Below are positions 15,608-24,580 of a stretch of 64,000 nucleotides of DNA, one piece after another. The position numbers and the translations under genes are program-made. Each line of letters starts with the position of its first letter. Position 1 is the stretch's first letter. The stretch lies in the NCBI RefSeq assembly GCF_003663945.1, contig NZ_RCCH01000003.1, positions 310,001 through 374,000 of the forward strand, in the 5' to 3' direction. The notes beneath the pieces are model-generated. The model did not search any database, was not told the origin of the DNA, and saw nothing but the letters and a program-made list of their open reading frames with translations. The DNA is from Lacinutrix venerupis. Lineage in GTDB: Bacteria; Bacteroidota; Bacteroidia; Flavobacteriales; Flavobacteriaceae.

Positions 15608-16615
15608 TTATTTAGCCTTAATAATAAAATCTGCTTGAATATTTTCATTTTTACCATCTTGATATTTAGTAGAGCTAAACCATTGGTGTATTGCAAAACT
15701 TCCAGTTTCTCCGGCTTTATTAACAGCTATATATCCAACTTGAAAATTTTTATAATCGCTATTAGGTTTTTTAATAATTCGTTTAATAGCTTCTTCGCAA
15801 GCCTCTTGTGGTGTTTTGCCTTGCCTCATTAGCTCGACAACTAAAAAGCTACCTACAGTTTTTACAACTTCTTCTCCTAATCCAGTTGCTACGCAACCAC
15901 CAATTTCATTATCTATAAAAAGACCAGCGCCAATAATAGGAGAATCTCCAACACGACCTCCCATTTTATAAGCCAATCCACTTGTAGTACAAGCACCAGA
16001 AATATCACCATTATTATCTATAGCAAGCATACCAATAGTATCGTGATTTTCTATATTAATTATAGGTTTGTATTTTGATTCAACTTTCCACTTTTCCCAA
16101 GCTTTTTTAGAATTTTCTGTTAATAAATTTTCCTTTTTAAGTCCAATTTTATAAGCATATTCTTCTGCACCTTTTCCAGCAAGCATGACATGTGGTGTAT
16201 GTTCCATAACGTGTCTTGCAACAGAAACTGCATGAGTTATGTTTTTTAGGTAAACAACAGCTCCACAGTTTCCATTTTTATCCATAATACAGGCATCTAA
16301 AGTTACGTTACCATCACGGTCTGGTAAACCTCCTTTTCCAACAGATTGATTTGTAATATCTGCTTCTTCAACCTTACAACCAGCTTCAACTGCATCTAAT
16401 GCATTTCCATTATTTTCAAGAATTTTGTATGCTGCTTTTGTTGCATTTGGTACATTCCAGGTGGCAATAACTAATGGCAAAACAGGAATAGGTTTTTGTG
16501 TTAAAGAAATAGGTTTTGTATTTTTTGTTTCGTCATTACAACTAATTAATGTGTTTGTAACAGCAAAGCCAGCAGTAGATAATGTAGCATTTTTTAAAAA
16601 CTTTCTTCGATCCAA
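15608..16615 (-). CDS. Exported N4-(beta-N-acetylglucosaminyl)-L-asparaginase
   Basis: This is a 335-residue Ntn-hydrolase that splits the GlcNAc-Asn bond of glycopeptides. The N-terminus MDRRKFLKNATLSTAGFAV has a twin-arginine-like motif and then ISC, a possible lipobox (Cys26), so it is exported, probably lipid-anchored. Autocleavage would occur before Thr193 in NHDTIGM, which becomes the nucleophile. GGRVGDSPIIGAGLF and ATGLGEE complete the active site. The start codon is TTG. Divergent from the metallophosphoesterase gene. Likely scavenges glycopeptides. Confidence 0.9.
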   Translation of the reverse strand: MDRRKFLKNATLSTAGFAVTNTLISCNDETKNTKPISLTQKPIPVLPLVIATWNVPNATKAAYKILENNGNALDAVEAGCKVEEADITNQSVGKGGLPDRDGNVTLDACIMDKNGNCGAVVYLKNITHAVSVARHVMEHTPHVMLAGKGAEEYAYKIGLKKENLLTENSKKAWEKWKVESKYKPIINIENHDTIGMLAIDNNGDISGACTTSGLAYKMGGRVGDSPIIGAGLFIDNEIGGCVATGLGEEVVKTVGSFLVVELMRQGKTPQEACEEAIKRIIKKPNSDYKNFQVGYIAVNKAGETGSFAIHQWFSSTKYQDGKNENIQADFIIKAK

Positions 16616-16713
16616 AATAGTGTGTGTATGTTAGAATGATAATATAATTAATATTTAATAAATGTAAAACCTAAATATTTTAATGCAAATTACTTTTCTA
16701 CTATTTTTTTAAA

Positions 16714-16767
16714 TGTTAACGTTTAACAAATAACTAAGATAACTAGCATTTACAATTAATATATTTG
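16714..16767 (+). promoter_or_regulatory. Palindrome and promoter before the metallophosphoesterase gene
   Basis: TATATTTG at 16760-16767 matches the Bacteroidota -7 motif 17 bp before the start codon. No TTG is found at the -33 distance. Upstream, TGTTAA-CGT-TTAACA (16714-16728) is an inverted repeat with 6 bp arms that could be a regulator site for either divergent gene. Confidence 0.35.
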
Positions 16768-16784
16768 CATTAAAAATTGATTTT

Positions 16785-18086
16785 ATGTTGCGCTGGATTA
16801 TTCTTATTATAATTATTTTAGTAATAGATTATTATGCCTTTCAAGCCATTAGAACACTTACTAAAAATTATATAATATATAGTGTTTATTGGTTAGCAAG
16901 TGCTTTAGTTATAGGTAATTTTATTTATTACTATTCTAATTTTGTTCGTGGTGAAAGTTTTACATCGGGTCATGGTTATGCTATAGCATTTTTATTTGCT
17001 CTTTTTGTTCCAAAACTAATTTTAATTCTCTTTATGTTTGGAGAGGATATAGTTAGAGGTGTACTAAGCCTTATAAATAAAATGTCTAAGTCTAATCCTA
17101 ATAATGTAGCTTATTCTACAAGTAGACGTGGCTTTGTTTCAAAAATAGCATTAGGTATTGCTGCAATTCCTTTGGCATCTATTTTATATGGTATTTATCA
17201 AGGTAAATATAACTACAAAGTTATTAAGCATGTGTTACATTTTGAAGATTTACCAGAAGCTTTTAATGGCTACACAATAACACAAATTAGTGATATTCAT
17301 TCGGGTAGTTTAGAAAGTAAAGAAAAAATATCTTATGGTATAGATTTAATTAATGAGCAAAACAGTGATGCAATATTGTTTACAGGTGATATTGTTAATA
17401 CAAAGGCCGAAGAGATGAATAAATGGATAGATGTCTTTGGGAAGCTTAAAGCTAAAGATGGTAAATATTCTGTTTTAGGTAATCATGATTATGGTTACTA
17501 CGCTTATGGTGGAGATGTAGATTTAAATGCAGAAAATCAACGTCAAATTGAAGCAGTGCATAAAAGTATTGGTTTTGATTTGCTATTGAATGATAATAGG
17601 CAAATTGAAAAAAATGGACAAAAAATTAATATTCTTGGTGTGGAAAATTGGGGAGCTTCGAGACATTTTCCAAAGCGTGGAAGTTTAAAAGAAGCATCAA
17701 AATCTATAGGTGAAAATGAATTTAATATTTTAATGTCTCACGATCCTTCTCATTTTGATTTTGAAGAAATGGAGTTAAATAAAACAGATTTAAATAACCA
17801 CGATATTGTTACAGATGAAACCAATGTAGTTAACTTTAATAAACATATTCATTTAACTCTATCTGGACATACACATGGTATGCAATTTGGTATCGAGGTT
17901 CCATCGTTAGGCATAAAATGGAGTCCAGTAAAATATAGATACCCAAAATGGGCAGGAATGTATGAAGTTGCAGGAAAATTTTTAAATGTAAATAGAGGTT
18001 TTGGATACTTAGCATTTCCTGGTAGAATTGGGATTTGGCCAGAAATAACCGTTATAGAACTTAGAAAAGGCTCTAAAACTGCCTAA
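16785..18086 (+). CDS. Membrane-anchored metallophosphoesterase
   Basis: This is a 433-residue calcineurin-like phosphoesterase. Four N-terminal helices (about 1-25, 33-52, 65-90 and 120-145) anchor it. The catalytic domain has the full metal signature: QISDIHSG, LFTGDIVN, VLGNHDYGY, LMSHDP and LSGHTHGMQFG. Such proteins (YaeI/YkuE-like) act on phospholipid or nucleotide pyrophosphate bonds; the substrate here is unknown. A promoter-like element lies just upstream. Single gene. Confidence 0.88.
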   Translation: MLRWIILIIIILVIDYYAFQAIRTLTKNYIIYSVYWLASALVIGNFIYYYSNFVRGESFTSGHGYAIAFLFALFVPKLILILFMFGEDIVRGVLSLINKMSKSNPNNVAYSTSRRGFVSKIALGIAAIPLASILYGIYQGKYNYKVIKHVLHFEDLPEAFNGYTITQISDIHSGSLESKEKISYGIDLINEQNSDAILFTGDIVNTKAEEMNKWIDVFGKLKAKDGKYSVLGNHDYGYYAYGGDVDLNAENQRQIEAVHKSIGFDLLLNDNRQIEKNGQKINILGVENWGASRHFPKRGSLKEASKSIGENEFNILMSHDPSHFDFEEMELNKTDLNNHDIVTDETNVVNFNKHIHLTLSGHTHGMQFGIEVPSLGIKWSPVKYRYPKWAGMYEVAGKFLNVNRGFGYLAFPGRIGIWPEITVIELRKGSKTA

Positions 18087-18161
18087 ATTCTACATTAGAA
18101 AAACTTTAAGTAATTAAAATATTGTAGATTTACAATAACAGATATATCAAATACATTTAAA

Positions 18162-18458
18162 ATGTCAAAATTTGGAGAGTTAATCGATGTAAACATTCCA
18201 GTTTTACTAGATTTTTTTACAGAGTGGAATGAACAATCTACAGCTATGCATTCGGTTTTGCGTGAAGTTGCAGCTGCGCTTGGAGATAAAGTAAAAGTAA
18301 TTAAGATTGATGTTGATAAAAATAAAGAGTTATCTGAGGCTTTGCGAGTTAAAAATTTACCAACTTTAATTGTTTATAAAGATGGAGAAATGAAATGGAG
18401 ACAAAGCGGAAAGCAAGATGCAAATACTTTAATCACTATATTAAAAGACTTTATTTAA
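18162..18458 (+). CDS. Thioredoxin-fold protein lacking the CxxC active site
   Basis: This is a 98-residue single-domain protein with the thioredoxin fold: VLLDFFTEW near 14-22, VKVIKIDVDKNKEL, the cis-proline loop KNLPTLIVYKDG and C-terminal helix. Where thioredoxin has WCGPCK, this protein has W22-NEQST, so both redox cysteines (positions 23 and 26) are Asn and Ser. It cannot act as a disulphide reductase and may be a structural or chaperone-like relative. It has no signal peptide. Its last 4 bases overlap the end of the convergent deacetylase gene. Confidence 0.88.
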   Translation: MSKFGELIDVNIPVLLDFFTEWNEQSTAMHSVLREVAAALGDKVKVIKIDVDKNKELSEALRVKNLPTLIVYKDGEMKWRQSGKQDANTLITILKDFI

Positions 18459-19108
18459 TAAGAAGGAATTGCTTTAAAAACATAGCCTTCTTTACTAAAA
18501 TGTTCTAATACTTTAGGAAGCGCATACATCATATTTCGTGAAGCTTTTACACTATCGTGAAATACAATAATATTATTTTTTTTAGAAGCTTTACTTATTA
18601 CATTTTCTAAACATTGCGCTTTGGTAATTTTATGTTCCCAATCAAAAGATATAACACTCCACATTATTATTTTATATCCTAATTGTATTATAGCCTTGCC
18701 TTGACTGTTTTTTAATTGTCCAAAAGGAGGCCTATAAAGCTTAAGTTGTTGTTTCTCTTTAAGCTCATTTTTTATTATGGTTTCGGCTTTTAAAACATTT
18801 TCTAAATAATTTTTAGTTGACGTTTTCCATCCCTTTACATGGTCTTGAGTATGATTTCCAATGCTATGTCCTTCTTCTAAAATATTTTTTATAATGTCTG
18901 GATACTTTATAACATTATTTCCTATGCAAAAAAAAGTAGCTTTCGCATTGTATTTTTTTAATGTATTTAATGTCCATTGCGTTATCTCTGGTGTTGGGCC
19001 ATCATCAAAAGTAAGATAAAGAATTTTCTTATTAGAAGAAAAATCCCAAACATAGTTTGGGAAAATTCGTTTTATTATATAAGGTATTTTAGCAGGAACA
19101 AATCTCAT
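18455..19108 (-). CDS. Polysaccharide deacetylase (NodB homology domain)
   Basis: This is a 217-residue carbohydrate esterase 4 enzyme that removes N- or O-acetyl groups from glycans. Motif 1 is TFDDGPTPE (Asp35-Asp36), motif 2 HSIGNHTQDH supplies the metal histidines, and motif 3 LYRPPFGQ follows. IVFHDS near the end completes the site. There is no clear signal peptide, but IPYIIKRIFP at the N-terminus could associate with the membrane. It follows the DUF2723 gene by 2 bp in the same direction, so the two are probably co-transcribed. Confidence 0.9.
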   Translation of the reverse strand: MRFVPAKIPYIIKRIFPNYVWDFSSNKKILYLTFDDGPTPEITQWTLNTLKKYNAKATFFCIGNNVIKYPDIIKNILEEGHSIGNHTQDHVKGWKTSTKNYLENVLKAETIIKNELKEKQQLKLYRPPFGQLKNSQGKAIIQLGYKIIMWSVISFDWEHKITKAQCLENVISKASKKNNIIVFHDSVKASRNMMYALPKVLEHFSKEGYVFKAIPSY

Positions 19109-19110
19109 AA

Positions 19111-22100
19111 TTATTCTTGAGTTTCTATATCTATAGGCTCAATATTTGGAATGCTACTATCTCTTATTATATCAGTTTCTTCTCTTGGTTCTGGTTCTGG
19201 TCTGTCATCAGGAAAAAGTCTACTAAAAAGTTTTTCGTAATTACTAAAATTCATAAATTCTTTTTTAGCAAAATCTTCGTCGTATTCTAATAGTACAATA
19301 ACCAATGCTCTATAACGCTCTAAGTCTGTTATAATTTCTTGACCATTTTTTATCTGGTTTTCTAATGTAAGTTCACTATAATAAGTTAAGTTTTCTTGAT
19401 ATTTAACAGCTACGTCTTGAAATAATTGTCTGGCTTTATCTTTTGCTCCAACTTCATAGTATGCACTAATGTAAGGTTCTAATAAGGTGTAATAACCAAA
19501 TTTATCTACAGGCATATTTTGCATTGCTATATCTGCAATGTTTTCTGCTTTATCAAGTTTTTCTTCTTGTATTAGTTTTTCTATTAAACGTGCAAGATTT
19601 CCTCTATATGTAATAGAGTTTTTACGTGTTTCTGGGTCATGATATATGTTGTCGCTACCACTATTTCCCCAATCCCAAGCTTTAACTTTGTTGTACATAA
19701 ACTCGCTATCTACACGACCCATATCAAAAGGATTGGCACGATCTGTAGGTGTTTTTATAGGAACAAGCTTGTAAACCATACCATCTAGCTGCAAGTAATC
19801 TTTCATCCAGATATAGTCGTCTTCTCCAAAAGCACCACCGGTAAAATAGATTGGACGCTTCCAATCGTTATTAGCAACAATGTCTAACATTAATAAACGG
19901 TTTCTATAAATGGCACCGTCTTCAATTTTAATATCTATAAAATCTACAATTTCATCTGCATCTTTTGGTTTTACAATTCCATATTTTATAGCGTTTTCTT
20001 TATTTACAGGAACTCGTACATTTTCAACAGGAAAGTAGTTTGTGCTTAATACTTGTGTTGGATATTGAGATAGATCTTCGTCTTGTAATTGTAAAATGCG
20101 TTTAAATTTTGTTTTCGGGTTGTCACTAGAGATAAATTCCATAAATTCTTTAATCATTAAAGTATCACGACTAAAGGTTGGTTTTACTTCGTCTGTTTTA
20201 GGATCTCTATAATAAATTGCTTTTCTTATGTAATCTCTTGTACCAAATTTGTATTGGTCGTGTGTTAATTGAGATGGTATTGGATCACTTTCATAAGCTT
20301 TACGTTTCATTTGGTCTATATACCAATCGGTTTGAAATAAGCTTGTATTAACTACACGAACATCGGTTCTATAATTTTCAATTTCTTGAGCATACCATAA
20401 TGCGAATGTATCATTATCTCCAATAGAAAATAAAATAGCATTTTCACCACAAGAATCTAGATATTTTTTTGCCATGGATAATGCGGTGTATTTTCCAGAT
20501 CGGTCATGGTCGTCCCAATTGTTAACGGCTAATATAAGAGGCGCAATTAATAAGCAAACGCCAGTAATAGCTAACGGAAAAGCGGATGTTTTTATTTTGT
20601 TTTTAAGAAAATCAAAAATAGCATATACACTAAAGCCTATCCATATTGCAAATACGTAAAAGGATCCCACTACAGAGTAATCACGTTCACGAGGCTCAAA
20701 AGGTCTAACGTTAGTATAAACTTGTATAGCAATACCTGTAAAAAGGAAAAACACAAGCAATACCCAAAAGGTTTTCTTGTCTTTGTTAAATAAGAAGAAT
20801 AGACCAATAACACCTAAAATTAGTGGTAAGAAAAAGTAAGTGTTTCTTGCTTTATTGTTTTTAACGTCACTAGGTAGGTTGTCTTGAGATTGTCCTAAAT
20901 GTATTTCGTCTATAAAATCTATACCGCTAATCCAATTTCCGTGGTTGTTATATTCGCCTTGTATATCATCTTGACGTCCAGTAAAATTCCACATAAAATA
21001 ACGCCAATACATATAGCCTAATTGATATTGTATTAAATAGATTGTATTGTCAATAAACGAAGGTTTTTCAATATCTAAATATTCTGCACCATATTGTTTT
21101 AAAAACCTATGGTAGCCTTCGTAATCTACATTACCTTTAGCAACTTCGCTTTTAAATTGGTTAATAAAAGCAACATCTTTTTGAATTCTTGGACTCATAG
21201 CTATATTTAACTTATCACCATAGAGTTCCATAAATTCATCGTATTCTCGTTCTGTAAGTTGGTCTTGCTGATATTTTTCAATAAAAGCTGCTATTTTTTT
21301 CTGGGTAAATAAATCTATATTAAAATCATCCTTTATTCTAAAATCTAAAAAACCTGAAAAAAGCATGTAGTTTTCAGCATTTTCACCACTCCACATTCTT
21401 GGTAAAATAGCTGCATGATCATAATTGTAATTTTGCAAGGCATCTTTATAATCGTTAACAATTACATATTTTCCTTGTTCTAAATCTTTTTCATATTTAG
21501 GTTTGTCGTCTTTATAGGCATCTTCTTTATTCGCATTTAAAGGTGCGTATTGGTCTGTAAAAAGAGGTCCATAAAACAAATGTGTTTTTGGGTATTGTTC
21601 TAAGTTATAATATGCTAAAAGTTCTCTTGCACTAGAAGGATTGTTTTCATTAATTACAACATTAGCATTGGCTCTTATAGGTAACATTAGCCATGATGAA
21701 AAACCAATAACAACAAATGTAACGCATAAAATACCTGTATTAATATGTTTGTAACCTTTGTCTCTAGTGTATTTTAAACTAAAGTAAATAGCAGCTATTA
21801 ATAAAATACCAGCTATTATAGATCCAGAATTAAAAGGTAAACCAACTGTGTTTACAAAGAAAATTTCTAAAACACTAAAGAACCTTAATATGTTAGGAGC
21901 TAATAATTTAAAAATGAATAATAGAATTGCAACGGCAACAATATTTGCAACTATAAAATTTTTAATAGTAACTGTTTTGTAGTTTTTAAAATAGTAAATA
22001 AGTGCAATTGCAGGAATAGTTAGTAGTCCCATAAAGTGAACTCCAAAAGATAAACCAATAATAAAAGCAATAAGAATTAACCATCGGTTTCCTCTTGGAT

Positions 22101-22608
22101 TATGCATATCAAAATCCCAACGCAAAGCACAGTAAAATAAAATAGCCATTAATAATGTGGCCATAGCATAAACTTCGGTTTCTACAGCATTAAACCAAAA
22201 AGAATCTGTAAAGGTAAAAGTTAAACTACCTACTAATGCACTTCCTAAAATGGCATAAGCTTTAGCGTTTGTAAGCTCTTCAGACTTTGTTATTTTTTGT
22301 AGTAATAATGAAATACTCCAAAACATAAATAAAATAGTAAATGCACTAGAAACAGCGCTTAACATATTAAGCATAAGCCCAATATTTTCTGGAGACATGG
22401 CAAAGGTAGAGAAAAAGGCACCTAACATTTGAAATAATGGAGCTCCAGGTGGATGACCAACTTGAAGTTTTGCTGAGGTTAGTATATATTCACCAGCATC
22501 CCAGTAGCTTACTGTTGGTTCTACCGTTAAACTATAAGTTATTAAAGCAATTAAAAAAGCGAACCATCCTAAAATATTGTTCCATTTTTTAAAGTTTGAA
22601 GACGTCAT
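19111..22608 (-). CDS. DUF2723 family large membrane protein (mannosyltransferase-like)
   Basis: This is a 1165-residue protein of the DUF2723 family. The first ~340 and the region about 575-720 hold a dozen or more membrane helices. The N-terminal loop WDAGEYILTSAKLQVGHPPG has the acidic residues of a GT-C glycosyltransferase active site, as in protein O-mannosyltransferases. The C-terminal ~450 residues are soluble and end in TPR-like helices. By analogy it transfers sugar from a lipid carrier, possibly for the O-glycosylation of exported proteins known in Bacteroidota. That function is inference. The deacetylase gene follows after 2 bp. Confidence 0.85.
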   Translation of the reverse strand: MTSSNFKKWNNILGWFAFLIALITYSLTVEPTVSYWDAGEYILTSAKLQVGHPPGAPLFQMLGAFFSTFAMSPENIGLMLNMLSAVSSAFTILFMFWSISLLLQKITKSEELTNAKAYAILGSALVGSLTFTFTDSFWFNAVETEVYAMATLLMAILFYCALRWDFDMHNPRGNRWLILIAFIIGLSFGVHFMGLLTIPAIALIYYFKNYKTVTIKNFIVANIVAVAILLFIFKLLAPNILRFFSVLEIFFVNTVGLPFNSGSIIAGILLIAAIYFSLKYTRDKGYKHINTGILCVTFVVIGFSSWLMLPIRANANVVINENNPSSARELLAYYNLEQYPKTHLFYGPLFTDQYAPLNANKEDAYKDDKPKYEKDLEQGKYVIVNDYKDALQNYNYDHAAILPRMWSGENAENYMLFSGFLDFRIKDDFNIDLFTQKKIAAFIEKYQQDQLTEREYDEFMELYGDKLNIAMSPRIQKDVAFINQFKSEVAKGNVDYEGYHRFLKQYGAEYLDIEKPSFIDNTIYLIQYQLGYMYWRYFMWNFTGRQDDIQGEYNNHGNWISGIDFIDEIHLGQSQDNLPSDVKNNKARNTYFFLPLILGVIGLFFLFNKDKKTFWVLLVFFLFTGIAIQVYTNVRPFEPRERDYSVVGSFYVFAIWIGFSVYAIFDFLKNKIKTSAFPLAITGVCLLIAPLILAVNNWDDHDRSGKYTALSMAKKYLDSCGENAILFSIGDNDTFALWYAQEIENYRTDVRVVNTSLFQTDWYIDQMKRKAYESDPIPSQLTHDQYKFGTRDYIRKAIYYRDPKTDEVKPTFSRDTLMIKEFMEFISSDNPKTKFKRILQLQDEDLSQYPTQVLSTNYFPVENVRVPVNKENAIKYGIVKPKDADEIVDFIDIKIEDGAIYRNRLLMLDIVANNDWKRPIYFTGGAFGEDDYIWMKDYLQLDGMVYKLVPIKTPTDRANPFDMGRVDSEFMYNKVKAWDWGNSGSDNIYHDPETRKNSITYRGNLARLIEKLIQEEKLDKAENIADIAMQNMPVDKFGYYTLLEPYISAYYEVGAKDKARQLFQDVAVKYQENLTYYSELTLENQIKNGQEIITDLERYRALVIVLLEYDEDFAKKEFMNFSNYEKLFSRLFPDDRPEPEPREETDIIRDSSIPNIEPIDIETQE

Positions 22609-22767
22609 ACACGTAAATTGTTTATTTAATGGCGAATTTACTAATAATTATTAAATAGAAATGATAAAATTTTCATAACAGCCTTTAAGTTAAATAGCTC
22701 TTTTTTATAGTGATATCCTTAATTTTTATAAAAATTTAAAAAAAAATATATTTTTTATAGAAAAATG

Positions 22768-22798
22768 TTTGCGCAAATAAAACTTTGTTTTAAATTTG
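22768..22798 (+). promoter_or_regulatory. Promoter of tRNA-Gln
   Basis: TTTG (22768-22771), 19 nt, then TAAATTTG (22791-22798) gives the full Bacteroidota -33/-7 pattern. The tRNA begins 17 bp later. Confidence 0.75.
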
Positions 22799-22815
22799 CA
22801 ACCTCTTAACGAGAT

Positions 22816-22889
22816 TGGCCCATGGTGTAACTGGCTAACACATCGGTTTTTGGTACCGAAGAGTCTAGGTTCGAAACCTAGTGGGCCAA
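22816..22889 (+). tRNA. tRNA-Gln (anticodon TTG)
   Basis: The cloverleaf is visible. The acceptor stem TGGCCCA (22816-22822) pairs with TGGGCCA (22882-22888). The anticodon stem TCGGT/ACCGA encloses the loop TTTTGGT, giving anticodon TTG, which reads CAA for glutamine. The T arm is CTAGG-TTCGAAA-CCTAG. Base 22889 (A) is the discriminator, and CCA is not encoded. Confidence 0.95.
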
Positions 22890-22893
22890 CAAA

Positions 22894-22926
22894 AAAAATC
22901 CTAATACGTATTGTATTAGGATTTTT
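22894..22926 (+). terminator. Intrinsic terminator after tRNA-Gln
   Basis: AAAAATCCTAATAC (22894-22907) pairs with GTATTAGGATTTTT (22913-22926) around a 5 nt loop, ending in Ts. The A-run on the left arm makes it usable from both sides, so it may also serve the convergent universal stress gene. Confidence 0.85.
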
Positions 22927-22976
22927 GCTTTTAATTATTTAGTGTTAAAAGTCTATTTAAAAAAAGGTTTTATTGT

Positions 22977-23798
22977 TTATATTTTAAAAGTGATAACTGG
23001 TCTTTTTGCATGGTTAACTAAATCTTCACTCAAACTACCGTTTAAAAAATGAGCAATACCTTGTCTTCCGTGTGTGCTTATACCTATAAGATCTGCATTT
23101 ATTATGTGAGAAAAGTTTAAAATACCTTTTTCTACAGTTTCATCATTATAGATATTTGTTGTGTAATTTGTAAAAGTTGTACCAGCAATAAATTCTTGAA
23201 TTTTAACTTTTGCACGAGCAGTTGTTTTAAAATTTGAGGCAGTGTTAACCATCAATAAATGAATTTTAGCATCAAAAGCTTCAGCCAATTTAACAGCTTG
23301 TTTAAAAGTTTCTCTATTGTCATTTTCAAAATCAGAAGCAAAAACAAATTCTTCAATATTAAAATTTTTATGCTCATTTTTAATTACTAAAACAGGTCTT
23401 TCCGATGTGCGAACAATTTTTTCGGCATTCGATCCAATAAACATTTCTTTAAGTCCGCTTGCACCATGAGAACCCATAACTATTAAGTCTATATCATGAG
23501 TTTTACATGTTTCTAAAATACCCGTAGAAATATCATGAAAATCTACCATTTCTGTAACAGCAACATCTCTTAGGTATTCTTTAGACATAACATCTTCAAA
23601 TTGTTTGTGTGCTAGTTTCATAAAATAAACAGCTTCAGGTAAATCTGTTGGAACACCTTCGCCAATACTAGACAAAGGTAGGTCTAGTACATGTAATAAA
23701 ATAAGCTCGCAATTATGTTTTTTCGAGAGTTGTGCCGCTACTTTTATTGCATTTTCTGCTTCTATAGAGAAATCTGTTGGTACAAGAATTTTTTTCAT
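22977..23798 (-). CDS. Universal stress protein, two UspA domains in tandem
   Basis: This is a 273-residue cytoplasmic protein with two Usp domains, about 1-140 and 148-273. The first begins MKKILVPTDFSIEAENAIK and has the ATP-binding-type loop VMGSHGASGLKEMFIGSNAEKIV (G-x2-G-x9-G-S/N). The second has STHGRQGIAHFLNGSLSEDLV. Both keep the nucleotide loop, which suggests ATP binding in each. Such proteins help survival under stress. Single gene, convergent with the tRNA. Confidence 0.92.
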   Translation of the reverse strand: MKKILVPTDFSIEAENAIKVAAQLSKKHNCELILLHVLDLPLSSIGEGVPTDLPEAVYFMKLAHKQFEDVMSKEYLRDVAVTEMVDFHDISTGILETCKTHDIDLIVMGSHGASGLKEMFIGSNAEKIVRTSERPVLVIKNEHKNFNIEEFVFASDFENDNRETFKQAVKLAEAFDAKIHLLMVNTASNFKTTARAKVKIQEFIAGTTFTNYTTNIYNDETVEKGILNFSHIINADLIGISTHGRQGIAHFLNGSLSEDLVNHAKRPVITFKI

Positions 23799-24038
23799 AA
23801 TTAGTAGTGTTTATTATTTATGTGGTATTTAAATTTAATAATAAAAACGGACTTTAAAAAATCAATCGCATAATAGTTGTTTAAAATGACTAAAAAGCTA
23901 ATCTTTTAGGTTGTAAGTAGATACGTTTTTTGTTTAACTAGCTTTTTTCTATGTATAAAAAAAGCATAATTTGTTGCCTTTTAATAAATAAAAGTCAAAG
24001 TCTGCTTTATATTGTTATGAAAATAAATAAAAACTATG

Positions 24039-24046
24039 TATATTTG
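24039..24046 (+). promoter_or_regulatory. -7 element of the rimP-nusA-infB operon
   Basis: TATATTTG matches TAnnTTTG. A TTG at 24012-24014 lies 24 nt before it, one base longer than the usual -33 spacing range. The predicted transcript start is near 24052, giving a leader of about 55 nt that contains the hairpin. Confidence 0.5.
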
Positions 24047-24070
24047 CATCGTTGTAAGAAAAATGAATGT

Positions 24071-24096
24071 GAGCGGACGAAAAGTCCGCTCTTTTT
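24071..24096 (+). promoter_or_regulatory. Terminator-like hairpin in the rimP leader
   Basis: GAGCGGAC (24071-24078) pairs perfectly with GTCCGCTC (24084-24091) over a GAAAA loop, followed by five Ts, and ends 10 nt before the rimP ATG. This GC-rich stem stands out in AT-rich DNA and has the form of an attenuator. Because NusA, encoded downstream, affects termination, feedback control is a natural hypothesis. Confidence 0.6.
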
Positions 24097-24106
24097 ATAC
24101 TTAAAA

Positions 24107-24568
24107 ATGTTTAACACTACAGTAAAAGATTTATTGCAAGAAGCTTTAGCAGAAAGAACCGATTTATTTTTAATCGATTTTACTATTTCTAACGATCAGT
24201 CAATTAATATTATAATTGATGGAGATAACGGAGTAAAAGTAGAAGATTGTATCTTTATAAGTAGAGCCATAGAAAATAATATTGATAGAGAAGAGCATGA
24301 TTTTTCTTTAGATGTTGCTTCGGCAGGAGCAGCAGCGCCTTTAACTTTACCAAGACAATTTAAAAAAAATGTAGGTAGAACACTAGAGGTCAAAACAAAA
24401 ACAGAAAATATTGAAGCAGAATTAATTAGTGCTTCAGACGATAGTATAGATTTGAAATGGAAAGCTAGAGAGCCAAAACCAGTAGGAAAAGGTAAAGTAA
24501 CCGTTCAAAAAGAAAAAACAATAGCTTACAGTGATATTGTAGAGGCAAAAGTTATGATAAAATTTTAA
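24107..24568 (+). CDS. rimP: Ribosome maturation factor RimP
   Basis: This is a 153-residue cytoplasmic factor needed for 30S subunit assembly. From the ATG at 24107 it reads MFNTTVKDLLQEALAERTDLFLIDF, the usual RimP start, with VEDCIFISRAIE and the family motif FSLDVASAGAAAPLTLPRQFKKNVGR in the N-terminal domain and an SH3-like C-terminal domain. An upstream in-frame extension is rejected because it spans the leader hairpin. It is first in the conserved operon rimP-nusA-infB, 12 bp before nusA. Confidence 0.93.
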   Translation: MFNTTVKDLLQEALAERTDLFLIDFTISNDQSINIIIDGDNGVKVEDCIFISRAIENNIDREEHDFSLDVASAGAAAPLTLPRQFKKNVGRTLEVKTKTENIEAELISASDDSIDLKWKAREPKPVGKGKVTVQKEKTIAYSDIVEAKVMIKF

Positions 24569-24580
24569 TTTAGTAGAATA

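Larger units (their letters stand above)
23799..24106. other. 308 bp intergenic region: divergent leaders, rimP promoter
   Basis: This holds the upstream regions of the universal stress gene (left) and rimP (right). An open frame from 23951 could be joined to rimP, but it contains the promoter and leader hairpin and is not like RimP, so I treat it as non-coding. AAAAAGCTA (23892-23900) and TAGCTTTTT (23939-23947) form a widely spaced inverted repeat of unknown meaning. No further gene is seen. Confidence 0.6.

Noticed and set aside
23951-24106. N-terminal extension of RimP
   Set aside because: It contains a promoter -7 box and a terminator-like hairpin, has no RimP similarity, and the ATG at 24107 gives the normal RimP start.
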